A stretch of DNA of 64,000 nt. It comes from Brevibacterium aurantiacum. GTDB taxonomy: Bacteria; Actinomycetota; Actinomycetes; Actinomycetales; Brevibacteriaceae. The stretch spans positions 1 to 64,000 of the forward strand of contig NZ_FXZB01000020.1 of assembly GCF_900169065.1 (NCBI RefSeq), given 5' to 3'. Both the position numbers and the translations under genes were made by a program. Shown piece after piece: positions 1 to 9,592 of this stretch. The notes under the pieces were generated by a model that saw only the letters and a list, made by a program, of their open reading frames with translations, was not told the origin of the DNA and did not search any database. Position 1 is the first letter of the stretch. The number at the start of each line of letters is the position of its first letter.

Positions 1-208
1 ATGCGCTTTACGGGACGTCATTCAGCGTCGAGGACGGGACTGGAATCCGGAAAGGGTGGGGCGGACGATCAGGGTGAAATCCAGATCCAACACGCTGGCC
101 CCATACACACATTCTTGCCGCTAACCCGGAAGAGCCGAGGCAACCGCAGAAAAAGGCCCGTGAATTAGAGCGAGCCCCACACCGATTCCTCGATGCGGGA
201 CTCAACCG
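1..208. other. No supported gene downstream of tRNA-Glu
   Basis: I see no recognisable gene here. The open frames are short, carry no conserved motif and look like composition artefacts. The stretch lies on the 3' side of the minus-strand tRNA-Glu and may hold its terminator, but no clear stem followed by a T-run is visible. Confidence 0.4.
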
Positions 209-281
209 TACCCCCGAGCAGGTTCGAACTGCCGTTTCCGCCTTGAGAGGGCAGCGTCCTAGGCCACTAGACGACGGGGGC
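209..281 (-). tRNA. tRNA-Glu (anticodon CTC)
   Basis: The reverse complement folds as a 73-nt tRNA. The acceptor is GCCCCCG paired with CGGGGGT, discriminator A. The T arm is GGCAG-TTCGAAC-CTGCT. The anticodon arm is CTGCC-CTCTCAA-GGCGG, which puts CTC at positions 34-36. The CCA end is not encoded. It is 38 nt downstream of tRNA-Gln on the same strand, so the two are probably co-transcribed. Pairing of tRNA-Glu and tRNA-Gln genes beside gltX matches the known actinobacterial arrangement. Confidence 0.96.
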
Positions 282-319
282 CAATAAACAGCTCAGAGTC
301 ATACTCCCGATGCTGTTCG

Positions 320-391
320 CTGGGGTACCAGGACTTGAACCTAGACTAAATGTACCAGAAACACTCGTGCTGCCAATTACACCATACCCCA
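320..391 (-). tRNA. tRNA-Gln (anticodon CTG)
   Basis: The reverse complement folds as a 72-nt tRNA. The acceptor is TGGGGTA with TACCCCA, discriminator G. The T arm is CTAGG-TTCAAGT-CCTGG. The anticodon arm is AGTGT-TTCTGGT-ACATT, giving anticodon CTG. No CCA is encoded. In actinomycetes Gln-tRNA(Gln) is made by mischarging with glutamate and then amidation, so this gene relates functionally to gltX (1.9-3.4 kb) and gatCAB (55.8-59.1 kb) in this window. Confidence 0.95.
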
Positions 392-441
392 ATGTTATTC
401 AGGCTCACTCCCGAAGGAATTTCCCTGAGCAACGAGATATA

Positions 442-471
442 ACTCTACACAAACCCCCCGCCCGACTCCAA
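442..471 (-). promoter_or_regulatory. Candidate promoter of the tRNA-Gln/tRNA-Glu unit
   Basis: On the minus strand TTGGAG (466-471) and TAGAGT (442-447) are separated by 18 nt. This would place a start about 40-45 nt upstream of the tRNA-Gln 5' end at 391. The call rests only on hexamer likeness and spacing. Confidence 0.4.
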
Positions 472-561
472 ATCATCGGGCCCCTTTTTCAGTGTGACCT
501 TCTTAACATCTACCTGCGGGCCACACTTCAGGCCGCCCTGTCGCCTGCGCTCGCGCGCCAC

Positions 562-1929
562 TCACCCGCGAGCGAGTGAGATGAGGCGATCAAGAACCCG
601 GTAGCCGTCGGCACGCAGTCCGTTGTGCTCGTATTCGTTGGTCACCCAAGGCTTGACCCCGCCGAGGAGCTCGGCCGTGGCCAGCGAGAGCTCGGCTGGG
701 ACATACGCATCCTCGAAGTACACCGCCGCGCCGCCGCGCACCTCAGCAGCTCGCAGAGCGTCTACGTCGTAGAGCCTGGGCCACTCGCGCTTCGCCACGA
801 GCTCGGCCACCTCGGCGAAGGGAGCGAGCTCGGGATCCTCGGTCAGGGACTCCGGTCCGGCATGCTCGCCGGCCAACAGCGTCGGGTCAGCCTGGACATC
901 GTCAGGCATCGCCCGCCGAGCCGCCCACTCGGTGACGCCGCCGTCGGCCCAGCAGGACTCGTGGATGATCGCGTAGAGCGGATTGCGTCCGGAGAACGGC
1001 AGTGCCGCCGCCAGATCATGACGGAATGCCGCCGAGGTTAGATCCTGGTCGAGCAGATAATGCAGCTTCTCCGGTCCATCGGAGGCCCCGAGGAAGTGTC
1101 CGAGCAGACGGATGCGCTCCTTGGTCGCGCGGGCTCCGCCGGGCAGAGCAATGCCGTCATCGGAATCAGCTAAGTCGATGAGGTGCGACAGCTTCTCCCG
1201 GTCGCCGGGGAAGGCACGGTAGTACTGCTCCGACTTGCGCTTCATCCCCTCCCAGGTTCTCGCGTACACGGTGACCGGATCGGTGTCGACCGCCGGCAGA
1301 CCGCCGGTGAAGTAGACCTCATCGAGCGATTTCGAGTGTGCGGAGACATAGCGCAGAGCGGTGAAGCCGCCGAACGACTGACCCAGCAGCGACCAGGTGT
1401 CCACACCGAGTGCCTCACGCAGGATCTCAGCGTCCTCGACGATCGAGTCGGCTCGATAGTGACTGAGCGCCTCGGCGATGTCCGCGGGATCGTCTCCGAC
1501 TGCGTCGAGGCCGGTGATCCGACCCGCGACGGAGCCGATGGGACTCGACTTCCCGGTGCCGCGCTGGTCGAACATGACGACCTGGAACTCTTCGAGCGCA
1601 CGGGCCAGCCACGTGGACCCGCCGACTGGCGTCGTCGGTCGAGGTGCCTCGTTGCCCGGACCACCCTGGAGGAAGACCAGGTAGGGCTTCTGGCTGTCCG
1701 CCTCAGTGGCGACGATCCGCGCGAAGATCTCGATGCTTGAGGGCCCCTGCGGCTTGTCCGAGACCGGTGCCGCCAACGAGGCTGCTGCGGACTTCGCCGC
1801 TCCCCCACCGAAGTGGTCGAAGGGAGCCTCGAAGGTCACGTCCTTCAGGTGCAGTCCCCCACGCGTCCAGCTCGACTGCTGCAGACCCTCCGCTTGGCTC
1901 ACTCCCTTCGACTGGTTCCCACTTGTCAC
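562..1929 (-). CDS. Alpha/beta hydrolase, prolyl aminopeptidase-like (S33)
   Basis: A 455-residue alpha/beta hydrolase. Landmarks are LQGGPG near residue 90 (oxyanion loop, HGGPG in classical proline iminopeptidases), [10 protein letters not shown] about 30 residues later, and the nucleophile elbow GQSFGG. These are hallmarks of family S33, which removes N-terminal proline from peptides. The start is GTG at 1929, whose bases overlap the gltX stop as GTGA, so translation is probably coupled to gltX. The N-terminal stretch of about 60 residues is longer than in minimal family members. No signal peptide is seen, so it is probably cytosolic. The exact substrate cannot be told from sequence. Confidence 0.85.
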   Translation of the reverse strand: MTSGNQSKGVSQAEGLQQSSWTRGGLHLKDVTFEAPFDHFGGGAAKSAAASLAAPVSDKPQGPSSIEIFARIVATEADSQKPYLVFLQGGPGNEAPRPTTPVGGSTWLARALEEFQVVMFDQRGTGKSSPIGSVAGRITGLDAVGDDPADIAEALSHYRADSIVEDAEILREALGVDTWSLLGQSFGGFTALRYVSAHSKSLDEVYFTGGLPAVDTDPVTVYARTWEGMKRKSEQYYRAFPGDREKLSHLIDLADSDDGIALPGGARATKERIRLLGHFLGASDGPEKLHYLLDQDLTSAAFRHDLAAALPFSGRNPLYAIIHESCWADGGVTEWAARRAMPDDVQADPTLLAGEHAGPESLTEDPELAPFAEVAELVAKREWPRLYDVDALRAAEVRGGAAVYFEDAYVPAELSLATAELLGGVKPWVTNEYEHNGLRADGYRVLDRLISLARG

Positions 1930-3392
1930 AGTGAGGCCGCCAGGGCACGCAGTCGCGTAAGGGAGGAGTCCTTTCCGAGGATCTCCATGGACTCGAACAG
2001 CGGTGGTGAGACCTTGCGTCCGGACACAGCCACGCGCAGCGGACCGAAGGCCAGTCGCGGTTTGATCTCCATCTCGTCGACGAGCTTGGCCTGGAGCACA
2101 CTGTGCAGCGTGTCCGTAGTCCAGTCACCGGTGGCTTCGAGGACCTCGATAGAGGCGGCCAGCACCTCGGGTGCCGAATCCTTGAGCGTCTTCAGTCCGT
2201 CCTCGGCCATGGTCAGCTCGGAGTCGGGAGTGAACAGGAACGCGAGCAGGTCCGGTGCCTCGGCGAGGAGGTTCATCCTCGTCTGCACGAGGGGTGCGGC
2301 CTGGTTGAGGATCTCCAGCTGAGCATCCGATGGCTTCTCGGGAAGCACCTCGGCGGCCTGGAGATAGGGCACCAGACGGTCGCGGAAGTCATCGGCCTCG
2401 AGGAGGCGGATGTGGTCGGCGTTGATGGCCGTGGCCTTCTTCACGTCGAAGCGGGCCGGGTTGGGCAGGACGTCGTGGATGTCGAAGGCCTCGACGAACT
2501 CCTTGACGCTGAACACGTCACGGTCGGGGCCGATCGACCAGCCGAGCAGGCCGAGGTAATTGATCATGCCTTCGGGGATGAAGCCGTTGTCGCGGTGGAG
2601 GAACAGGTTCGACTGCGGATCGCGCTTGGACAGCTTCTTGTTGCCGTCACCCATGACGTAGGGCAGGTGACCGAACTCGGGGGTCGCCTCGGCGATGCCG
2701 ATGTCCTTGAGTGCTTCGTAGAGCACGACCTGGCGCGGTGTCGAGGACAGCAGGTCCTCGCCGCGCAGCACATGGGTGATGCCCATGAGCGCGTCGTCGA
2801 CGGGGTTGACCAGGGTGTACAGCGGCTGCCCGTTCGCGCGGACGACGACGTAGTCGGGAATGGTGCCGGCGCGGAAGGTGATCTCACCGCGCACGAGGTC
2901 GGTGAAGGTGACGTCCTCGGCGGGCATGCGCACACGCCACACGGGTTCGCGGCCCTCGGCCTTGAAGCCGGCGATCTGTTCGGACGTGAGGTCGCGGTCG
3001 TAGCCGTCGTAGCCGAGCTTGGGGTCACGTCCCGCAGCCTTGTGGCGAGCTTCGACCTCTTCGTTCGTCGAGTAGGACTCGTAGATGTGACCGGCGGCCT
3101 TGAGCTTCTCGATGACGCCCTGGTAGATCTCGCCGCGCTGGGACTGACGGTAGGGTCCGTCGGGTCCGCCGACATCGATGCCTTCGTCCCAGTCGAGGCC
3201 GAGCCACTTCATGGCCTCGACGACCTGGCCGAAGCTCTCCTCGGAGTCACGTGCGGCGTCGGTGTCCTCGATGCGGAAGACGAACTTTCCGCCGGTGTGC
3301 TTCGCATAGGCCCAGTTGAACAGGGCGGTGCGGACCATGCCGACGTGCGGGGTGCCGGTGGGTGATGGGCAGAAACGAACTTTGACGCTCAC
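1926..3392 (-). CDS. gltX: Glutamyl-tRNA synthetase
   Basis: A class I aminoacyl-tRNA synthetase of 488 residues, the usual size for bacterial GluRS. It charges tRNA-Glu and, in organisms using GatCAB, also tRNA-Gln. The N terminus reads [15 protein letters not shown], with the HIGH-type motif as HVGM, and KLSKR is the second ATP-binding signature. The anticodon-binding helical domain fills the C-terminal third. I choose the GTG at 3392, preceded by AAGGA at good spacing. An upstream frame extension exists but would run into the FAH gene and carries no conserved residues. It sits between the FAH gene (62 nt upstream) and the S33 hydrolase (4-nt overlap). Confidence 0.97.
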   Translation of the reverse strand: MSVKVRFCPSPTGTPHVGMVRTALFNWAYAKHTGGKFVFRIEDTDAARDSEESFGQVVEAMKWLGLDWDEGIDVGGPDGPYRQSQRGEIYQGVIEKLKAAGHIYESYSTNEEVEARHKAAGRDPKLGYDGYDRDLTSEQIAGFKAEGREPVWRVRMPAEDVTFTDLVRGEITFRAGTIPDYVVVRANGQPLYTLVNPVDDALMGITHVLRGEDLLSSTPRQVVLYEALKDIGIAEATPEFGHLPYVMGDGNKKLSKRDPQSNLFLHRDNGFIPEGMINYLGLLGWSIGPDRDVFSVKEFVEAFDIHDVLPNPARFDVKKATAINADHIRLLEADDFRDRLVPYLQAAEVLPEKPSDAQLEILNQAAPLVQTRMNLLAEAPDLLAFLFTPDSELTMAEDGLKTLKDSAPEVLAASIEVLEATGDWTTDTLHSVLQAKLVDEMEIKPRLAFGPLRVAVSGRKVSPPLFESMEILGKDSSLTRLRALAASL

Positions 3393-3453
3393 GGTAGTCC
3401 TTATGTCGTGTGGTGATGCTGCGAGTCTGTGGTGGTGCTGTGTGGTGCTGGTC

Positions 3454-4260
3454 TCAGGCGTCCATGACCATATTGGTGAGCACGCCGAGTCCCTCGATGG
3501 CGATGTCGACGCGGTTGCCTGACACGATCTGGCCCACGCCGGCTGGGGTGCCGGTGAGAATGACGTCACCGGGCAGCAGGGTGATGGTCTCGGACAGGTG
3601 TTCGATGAGGGTCGGGATGTCGAAGATGAAGTCGGCGGTGTTGCCGTCCTGCTTGAGCTCCCCGTCGACCCAGGAACGGATGGAGAGGTCGTCGACGTCG
3701 AGTTCGGTTTCGATCCACGGGCCCAGCGGGCAGGAAGTGTCGAAGCCCTTGGCTCGTGACCACTGCTTGTCAGACTTCTGGATGTCGCGCATGGTCACAT
3801 CATTGCCGCCGGTGTAGCCGAGGACGTAGTCGAAGGCGTTCTCTGCCTTCACACCCTTGGCCACGCGACCGATGATGACGGCCAGTTCGGCTTCGTAGGA
3901 CACGTATTCGCTGATGGAGGGCAGACGAATCGGATCGCCGGGACCGATGACCGCGGTGTTGGGTTTGAAGAAGGTCAGCGGACTGACGGGCACCTCGTTG
4001 CCGAGCTCGGCAGCATGGTCGGCGAAGTTGCGTCCCACGCCGATGACCTTCGAGCGCGGCAGGATCGGGCTGAGCAGACGAACATCGTCGAACTTCAGCC
4101 GCTCCCCCGTTGACTGGGCCGGAGCGAAGAAGGGGTCCTGGTCGAGAACGGCGAGACTGAGACCGGACGTGTCCCACGTGCCGTCCTCAATCTGCGGCAC
4201 GTCGCCTTCGACGACTCCGTATTTGGGTTCATCCTGGTGCACAAATCTGGCAATACGCAT
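3454..4260 (-). CDS. Fumarylacetoacetate hydrolase family protein
   Basis: A 268-residue FAH-domain enzyme. A short N-terminal domain starting MRIARFV is followed by the catalytic fold: [27 protein letters not shown], then [10 protein letters not shown] with the metal-binding acidic residues, [12 protein letters not shown], and the terminal TGTPAGVG signature. Relatives hydrolyse or isomerise acylpyruvates such as hydroxyhepta-diene-dioate or oxaloacetate; the substrate here is not determined. ATG at 4260 is the start, since the upstream frame extension has low-complexity shadow sequence. The FAH-gltX pairing is conserved in mycobacteria (Rv2993c-Rv2992c). A 73-nt gap separates it from the divergent hrpB, so promoters for both genes must lie there. 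Confidence 0.9.
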   Translation of the reverse strand: MRIARFVHQDEPKYGVVEGDVPQIEDGTWDTSGLSLAVLDQDPFFAPAQSTGERLKFDDVRLLSPILPRSKVIGVGRNFADHAAELGNEVPVSPLTFFKPNTAVIGPGDPIRLPSISEYVSYEAELAVIIGRVAKGVKAENAFDYVLGYTGGNDVTMRDIQKSDKQWSRAKGFDTSCPLGPWIETELDVDDLSIRSWVDGELKQDGNTADFIFDIPTLIEHLSETITLLPGDVILTGTPAGVGQIVSGNRVDIAIEGLGVLTNMVMDA

Positions 4261-4333
4261 GTCCCCCAGTCTAGTCAGTCGGCCGGGCCGCCGACACACG
4301 GGCTTTCTGCGCTGAGACTGAGACACTTGGGAC

Positions 4334-7042
4334 ATGCCCGATTCCCCACACTTCGACCTGCACGCCATCGCCGAGGGTCTGCCCGCTGCGGCACTCATCG
4401 ACCAGCTGGCGAGCGCGGCTGTCGGCAGATTCCCCCGCCTGGTCGTCGAGGCCCCGCCCGGAACCGGCAAGACCACACTGGTACCGCCGCTCATTGCCGA
4501 ACACCTTCATGATCCAGGGGACATGCCGGGGCGAATCATCGTCACCCAGCCACGGCGCATGGCTGCCCGGGCCGGCGCCAGGCGGCTGGCGACGCTGACG
4601 GGGACCCGCCTCGGCGAGGACATCGGGTTCACGGTTCGCGGAGAGTCGCGGACCTCTGCGCGCACGCGGATCGAGTTCGTGACCACTGGAGTGTTGCTGG
4701 CTCGGCTGCTGCGCGATCCCGAGCTGGCAGGTGTCTCGGCGGTCATCCTCGATGAGGTGCACGAACGTCACCTCGACACCGACCTGACCTTCGCGTTGTG
4801 CCGGGAGCTCGTCGATCTGCGTGAGGACCTTGGCCTCATCGTCATGTCGGCGACCCTGGACGCCACGCTATGGGCACGACGTTTGGGAGCAGGTGACAAT
4901 GCCGGTGGGGCCGAGTCTCCGGCCACGTTGCTGTCGGTATCCGCCCGGGTCCATCCCCTCGAGGTCAGGTGGGCACCCGCGAAGCAGCGGCCTCTGGACG
5001 CACGCGGAGTGACCTGGGACTTCCTCGATCATGTGGCCCGCACAACCGTCGATGCTCTCTCAACGCACACGAGTGGGGACGTGCTCGTCTTCGCTCCCGG
5101 TGCCCGGGAGGTCGAGGAGATCGCCTCGCGCATCGCGCGGTCCCTTCCAGCCACACCGGCGACCGAGGTTCACACCCTGCTCGGGCGCACCCCTGCCAAG
5201 GAGCAGGATGCGATATTGAAACCGCAGGCCGCCGAGGTTGGCCGACGTCGCGTAATCGTCTCGACCTCGGTCGCGGAGTCGGCTCTCACGGTTCCCGGGG
5301 TGAGCATCGTCGTCGATTCGGGGCTGGCTAGGGGTCCCCGGTTGGATACGCGGCGTGGAATGTCTGGTCTGGTCACCACCCGCGAGTCCAAGGCCTCGGG
5401 CACGCAGCGTGCCGGCCGTGCCTCGCGCTTGGGGCCTGGCACGGTCTATCGGTGCCTGTCCGAATCTGACTGGGCGAGCCTGCCCGAGCACACGCCGGCT
5501 GAGATTGCGACCTCCGACCTCACCTCGGCGGTGCTGACCCTTGCGGTGTGGGGTGGTGACACGGACCTGCTGCCGGATCCGATGCCGGAGGGCCCCTACC
5601 GCCTGGCCGTGGACAATCTCGTGGCGCTTGGGGCGCTCGAGGCCGCAGAACCAGTTCAGGGTGCAGGTCCGGATCAGGGTGCGGGGGCTGAGCGCGATGC
5701 AGGCGCCGAGGAGGCCTCGGTCACGGTCACCGAGCTGGGACGGGCCATCGCCCGGATTCCGGCCTCGGTGTGGTCAGCGCGAGGTCTCTTCGACGGAGCC
5801 GCGATGCTGTCCCCGGCGGCTGCGGTCGAGGCGATCGCTGTGATCGAATCCGAGCAGCGTGCCCCTGGTGCCGATCTTGTGGCCACCCTGCGCGAGCTGC
5901 GGCGCGGCAAGGACCGTCGGTTCGCTCAAGATGTGAAGCGCTTCGCCGGTTTGGCCGCGGAGTTCTCGAACCCGCAGGATGCAGCGGATCAGGGAACAGC
6001 GGATCAGGGTTCGGCCCGGGCAGGGTCACTGAGTCCCGATGACCTGGGCCTCGTCGTCGCCCTCGCCCACCCGATGCAGATCGGACGACTGCGCAGCTCC
6101 TCGGCCTCTGAGTACCTGCTGGCCTCGGGCACAGCGGCGACATTGCCGCGGAACTCCTCGCTGCAGGGAAGCCCGTGGTTGGCGATCTCCGATGTCGGCC
6201 TCTCTGGCGGGCGCGCTGTGATCAGGGCGGCTGTGGTCATCGACGAGGACACCGCGGAACTTGCGGGGGCCGGGCTGATGGCGACCGAGGAGACGGCGAC
6301 GTTCGAGCAGGGCAAGGTCCGTGCGGTGCGCCGGACCCGCCTCGGCGGCATCGAACTCACTGCCACACCGATCAAGGCGAGTCCGGAATTGGCCCGCTCG
6401 GCGATCGCAGCTTCGGTGCGTCAGCGCGGAGCCAGAGAGATTCTGCGACCCAGTGAGGCGTTCGAGGAACTGCGCTCGCGGCTGGGGCTGCTGCACGCCG
6501 TCTATGGCACACCGTGGCCGGATGTGCGCTGGTCACAGCTGTCACAGACTCTGACCCAGTGGTGCCCGGCGGCCCTGGACCGGGTCGCCCGAGGAGCCGA
6601 TCCGAGCAGGGTCGATCTTGTCTCTGCGCTGCGGACTCTCCTGCCCTGGCCGCAGGCGTCGCGCCTCGACGAGCTGGTGCCGGTCAGTGTCGAGGTGCCC
6701 AGCGGTTCCCGGGTTCGCCTCGACTATCCCGATCCCGACCGTGTGGACTCGGAATCCGATTCCGAACAGGGGCCTGTGCTCGCGGTCAAGCTCCAGGAGT
6801 GCTTCGGTTGGCAGACTGCGCCGAGCGTGTGTGAGGGTCGAGTCCCGGTGGTGGTCCACCTCCTCTCCCCTGCCCGCCGACCTCTGGCGGTCACCAGCGA
6901 CCTCGCCTCCTTCTGGGCCAACGCGTATTCCCACGTCAGAGCCGAGAACCGCGGCCGTTATCCGAAGCATGCCTGGCCCGAGGATCCGCTGACGGCACCC
7001 CCGATGCGCGGGACCAAGCGGTCTGGGACAATGAAGAGGTGA
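4334..7042 (+). CDS. hrpB: ATP-dependent helicase HrpB
   Basis: A 902-residue DEAH-type helicase. The motifs come in order: Walker A APPGTGKTT (about residue 40), DEVHERHLD as the DEAH box, MSATLD as motif III, SVAESALTVPGV, and motif VI QRAGRASRL, followed by the HA2-like and HrpB C-terminal domains. HrpB is widespread in bacteria, but its RNA or DNA substrate is not firmly known. It is longer than many homologues because of two acidic, alanine- and glycine-rich insertions (about residues 438-458 and 555-570, containing repeats such as DQGAGAERDAGAEE). It is divergent from the FAH gene, and its stop overlaps the next gene by GTGA. Confidence 0.93.
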   Translation: MPDSPHFDLHAIAEGLPAAALIDQLASAAVGRFPRLVVEAPPGTGKTTLVPPLIAEHLHDPGDMPGRIIVTQPRRMAARAGARRLATLTGTRLGEDIGFTVRGESRTSARTRIEFVTTGVLLARLLRDPELAGVSAVILDEVHERHLDTDLTFALCRELVDLREDLGLIVMSATLDATLWARRLGAGDNAGGAESPATLLSVSARVHPLEVRWAPAKQRPLDARGVTWDFLDHVARTTVDALSTHTSGDVLVFAPGAREVEEIASRIARSLPATPATEVHTLLGRTPAKEQDAILKPQAAEVGRRRVIVSTSVAESALTVPGVSIVVDSGLARGPRLDTRRGMSGLVTTRESKASGTQRAGRASRLGPGTVYRCLSESDWASLPEHTPAEIATSDLTSAVLTLAVWGGDTDLLPDPMPEGPYRLAVDNLVALGALEAAEPVQGAGPDQGAGAERDAGAEEASVTVTELGRAIARIPASVWSARGLFDGAAMLSPAAAVEAIAVIESEQRAPGADLVATLRELRRGKDRRFAQDVKRFAGLAAEFSNPQDAADQGTADQGSARAGSLSPDDLGLVVALAHPMQIGRLRSSSASEYLLASGTAATLPRNSSLQGSPWLAISDVGLSGGRAVIRAAVVIDEDTAELAGAGLMATEETATFEQGKVRAVRRTRLGGIELTATPIKASPELARSAIAASVRQRGAREILRPSEAFEELRSRLGLLHAVYGTPWPDVRWSQLSQTLTQWCPAALDRVARGADPSRVDLVSALRTLLPWPQASRLDELVPVSVEVPSGSRVRLDYPDPDRVDSESDSEQGPVLAVKLQECFGWQTAPSVCEGRVPVVVHLLSPARRPLAVTSDLASFWANAYSHVRAENRGRYPKHAWPEDPLTAPPMRGTKRSGTMKR

Positions 7043-7977
7043 CTCTCGCCGCCTCCCTGACCGCTGATGGCACCGACATGCTCGGTGCTGCGATCAGCGC
7101 ACCCACGTGGCGAACACTGCGCGATGAGCACGCATTGCAGATTGCGGAGAGGACCGATGCGCACCTCGCCCGCCGGCTCAGAGGCGAGAAGCACCCGGTC
7201 GAGGATTTCCTGTTCACCTACTATCCGTTCAAAGCGGGTCAGCTGGCCAAATGGAATCCCGGCCCCGGAGTGCGCCTCGAGTTGGACACCGAGGCCGACC
7301 GAACCTACTTCGACCGTCGCTGGTACACCACGAATCCTGCCGGCACGATCGCCGAGGTGGATGTCGAGTCTTGGCGCAGCGACCGTGGCGATGGTGCGAA
7401 GTTCATCGCCTCGCTGCTCCAGTCGACCCTGCGTCGGGAGGCGAACTTCGGATGCTTCGGCATTCACGAATGGGCGATGGTCTACAAACTCAGCGAAGAG
7501 CAGCGTCGTCATCAGCAGGTGCCGCTGCGGCTGAGCCATGAGGCCACCGATGCCGTCGTCGAAGGTCACCGGATCCAGTGCTCACATCACGACGCGTTTC
7601 GTTTCTTCACCGGGCCAGCCAGGCCACTGAACACTCTCCAGCCCACCCGCGAGTCCATGGTGGCCAACGAACAGCCGGGCTGTCTGCATGCGGGAATGGA
7701 CCTGTACAAATGGGCGATGAAGATCGGGCCCATCGCCCCCTCCGACCTCGTCGTCGACTGCTTCGACCTGGCGCTGGACATCCGCACCCTCGACATGGAG
7801 GCCTCGCCCTATGACCTGCGCGGCTGGGGCTACGGTGTCGTCGCCATCGAAACCGCCGAGGGCAAGGCCGAATACATGGATCGCCAAAGAGCCTTCTCCG
7901 AACGGGCCCAGGCTCTGCGACAGCGACTGCTCGACTCCTTGGCCGCGGTTGGGGTCTACGCCAGAGAGTCCGACTGA
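7039..7977 (+). CDS. Conserved actinobacterial protein often labelled 3-methyladenine DNA glycosylase
   Basis: A soluble 312-residue protein. The stretch HLARRLRGEKHPVEDFLFTYY followed by KWNPGPGV near residues 42-75 is characteristic of an actinobacterial family that databases often call 3-methyladenine DNA glycosylase. I see no helix-hairpin-helix glycosylase motif, so the enzymatic label is weak. A His/Cys-rich central part (HRIQCSHHDAFRFF, then PGCLHAGMDLYKW) could bind metal; this is inference. GTG at 7039 overlaps the hrpB stop, suggesting coupled translation. ATG at 7078 is an alternative start. Physical linkage to a helicase is compatible with a nucleic-acid role but does not prove it. 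Confidence 0.7.
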   Translation: MTLAASLTADGTDMLGAAISAPTWRTLRDEHALQIAERTDAHLARRLRGEKHPVEDFLFTYYPFKAGQLAKWNPGPGVRLELDTEADRTYFDRRWYTTNPAGTIAEVDVESWRSDRGDGAKFIASLLQSTLRREANFGCFGIHEWAMVYKLSEEQRRHQQVPLRLSHEATDAVVEGHRIQCSHHDAFRFFTGPARPLNTLQPTRESMVANEQPGCLHAGMDLYKWAMKIGPIAPSDLVVDCFDLALDIRTLDMEASPYDLRGWGYGVVAIETAEGKAEYMDRQRAFSERAQALRQRLLDSLAAVGVYARESD

Positions 7978-8088
7978 AGGCAGAGCCGACAGATAGAGTG
8001 CCCGCCCCATTTGAGGCCGGGCACCAGCAAAGTGCACACAGTGTGGACCGCGGTGAGTCGCCCGCCCCTGCCTGCATAGTATTGCCGT

Positions 8089-9141
8089 GTGCGTGCAATC
8101 GTCTATGAAGAGTTCTCTGTCCTCCCCCAGCTGAGAGACATCGAGTCCCCCTCCACTCCCACCGCCGGTGTCGTCATCGACGTCGAGGCCACCGGCGTCT
8201 GCCGCAGCGATCATCACGCGTGGTCGGGCCACGACTCCACGATCTCCTTGCCCCATGTGCCCGGCCATGAGCTGGTCGGTCACATCGCCTCTGCGGGACC
8301 CGAGGTCACGGACTTCCGTGTTGGCCAGCGCGTGACCGTGCCCTTCGTGTGCGGCTGCGGGCGCTGCCGGTGGTGCCTGAGCGGCAATGCTCAGGTCTGC
8401 CCGAATCAGACTCAACCCGGCTTCACCCACTTCGGCTCCTGGGCGGACCAGGTGGTCATCCACAACGCCGATGCCAACCTCATCGCGGTCCCCGACGATC
8501 TGCCCGCCTCGGCGATGGTGGGACTCGGATGCCGATTCGCCACCGCATTCCACGGACTGAGGGTGCGAGCGAACCTCAACGCCGGTGAGACGGTCGCGGT
8601 CTTCGGCTGCGGCGGGGTCGGCCTGTCAGCGATCATGATCGCCCGGGCCATCGGCGCCCAGGTTGTCGCCGTCGATGTCAGTGATGCCGCACTCGAGCGA
8701 GCCCGACAGCATGGAGCGGCGCACACGGTCAACGCTTCCGGTAAGAGCCCGACCCAGCTGTCCGCCGAGGTGGTCGCACAGTTCTCGGAGGAGTGTCCCG
8801 ATGGTGTGGCTGTCAGCGTGGATGCGCTGGGCCGTGAGGACACGATCGCTGCCGGGATCGCCTCGCTGGCGCCCTTGGGCCGTCATGTCCAGATCGGACT
8901 GCTGTCTGCTCCGCCGGTGATCGACGTAGGACGTGTCATCGGTCTCGAGCTCAGCGTCCTCGGCTCCCATGGGATGGCCGCGGCCGAGTACCCGGAGATG
9001 CTGGACCTCGTCGGCGACGGCAGACTCCGCCCGCAGGACCTGGTCACGAACGTCATCGGTCTTGAGGACGCTCCCGCGGCCATGGAGATGCTGGGCTCGA
9101 GCACCGGCTCGGGGATGACCATCATCGACCTGAGCCGGTAA
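8089..9141 (+). CDS. Zinc-dependent alcohol dehydrogenase family protein
   Basis: A medium-chain dehydrogenase of 350 residues. The catalytic zinc ligands are visible in GVCRSDHHAW and PGHELVGH. The structural zinc loop has the four cysteines of CGCGRCRWCLSGNAQVC. The Rossmann motif is VFGCGGVGLSAIMIARAIGA and the following acidic residue is in VVAVDVSD, which favours NAD(H). Substrates may be primary alcohols or aldehydes. The start is GTG at 8089; a second GTG is two bases upstream out of frame. The 111-bp gap before it and convergence with the HIT gene 9 nt downstream suggest single-gene transcription. Confidence 0.88.
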   Translation: MRAIVYEEFSVLPQLRDIESPSTPTAGVVIDVEATGVCRSDHHAWSGHDSTISLPHVPGHELVGHIASAGPEVTDFRVGQRVTVPFVCGCGRCRWCLSGNAQVCPNQTQPGFTHFGSWADQVVIHNADANLIAVPDDLPASAMVGLGCRFATAFHGLRVRANLNAGETVAVFGCGGVGLSAIMIARAIGAQVVAVDVSDAALERARQHGAAHTVNASGKSPTQLSAEVVAQFSEECPDGVAVSVDALGREDTIAAGIASLAPLGRHVQIGLLSAPPVIDVGRVIGLELSVLGSHGMAAAEYPEMLDLVGDGRLRPQDLVTNVIGLEDAPAAMEMLGSSTGSGMTIIDLSR

Positions 9142-9150
9142 CGGGCCGAG

Positions 9151-9585
9151 TCAGCCCTCCTGCAGGGCTGAGCGCATCGAGGATGCCAGATCCTCGATCA
9201 GCTCAGCGTCACCACGCACACCCGGTTCGAACGGCAGCCGCAGCCGGTCCTTCGTCTTGTCCCGGTAGCGCGGGATGAGGTGCATGTGGAAGTGGAAGAC
9301 CGTCTGCCAGGCATCCTCTCCACAGCAGTTGAGCAGGTTGACCCCGTCCGCGCCCCACGCGTCGAAGACGTGCTTGGCGATGCGCTGTGACTCGATGGCC
9401 ACCTCGGCGAGGTCGGCGGACGGGATGTCGCGCAGATCGGTGCTGTGACGCTTGGGAACGACGAGCAGATGCCCGTCGGAGCCCGGCTGGATGTCCATGA
9501 ATGCGTAGGTCGTCTCGGTCTCAGCAACCTTCGCACCCGGCACGTCACCTGCGACGATCCCGCAGAACAGGCAGTCCTGGCTCAT
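9151..9585 (-). CDS. HIT family protein
   Basis: A 144-residue histidine-triad protein. CLFCGI at the N terminus is the common HIT zinc-associated motif, and the active-site triad is FHFHMHLIPR with the HxHxH pattern. Family members hydrolyse nucleoside phosphoramidates or dinucleoside polyphosphates in the cytosol. It is the last gene of a tight minus-strand run after thyX and a small cap-domain protein, with 7 nt between stop and start. ATG at 9585 is the natural start. Confidence 0.92.
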   Translation of the reverse strand: MSQDCLFCGIVAGDVPGAKVAETETTYAFMDIQPGSDGHLLVVPKRHSTDLRDIPSADLAEVAIESQRIAKHVFDAWGADGVNLLNCCGEDAWQTVFHFHMHLIPRYRDKTKDRLRLPFEPGVRGDAELIEDLASSMRSALQEG

Positions 9586-9592
9586 CAGTGCA

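Noticed and set aside
310..579. Open frame of 89 codons on the plus strand
   Set aside because: It covers the antisense of tRNA-Gln and has no conserved content, so it is a composition artefact.
2103..3365. Long plus-strand frame (420 codons) opposite gltX
   Set aside because: Antisense shadow of gltX with valine/aspartate/glycine-rich translation typical of high-GC genes. The gltX motifs settle the coding strand.
3393..3569. N-terminal extension of gltX
   Set aside because: The extension of 59 codons overlaps the FAH gene and lacks conservation. GTG at 3392 has a proper ribosome-binding site.
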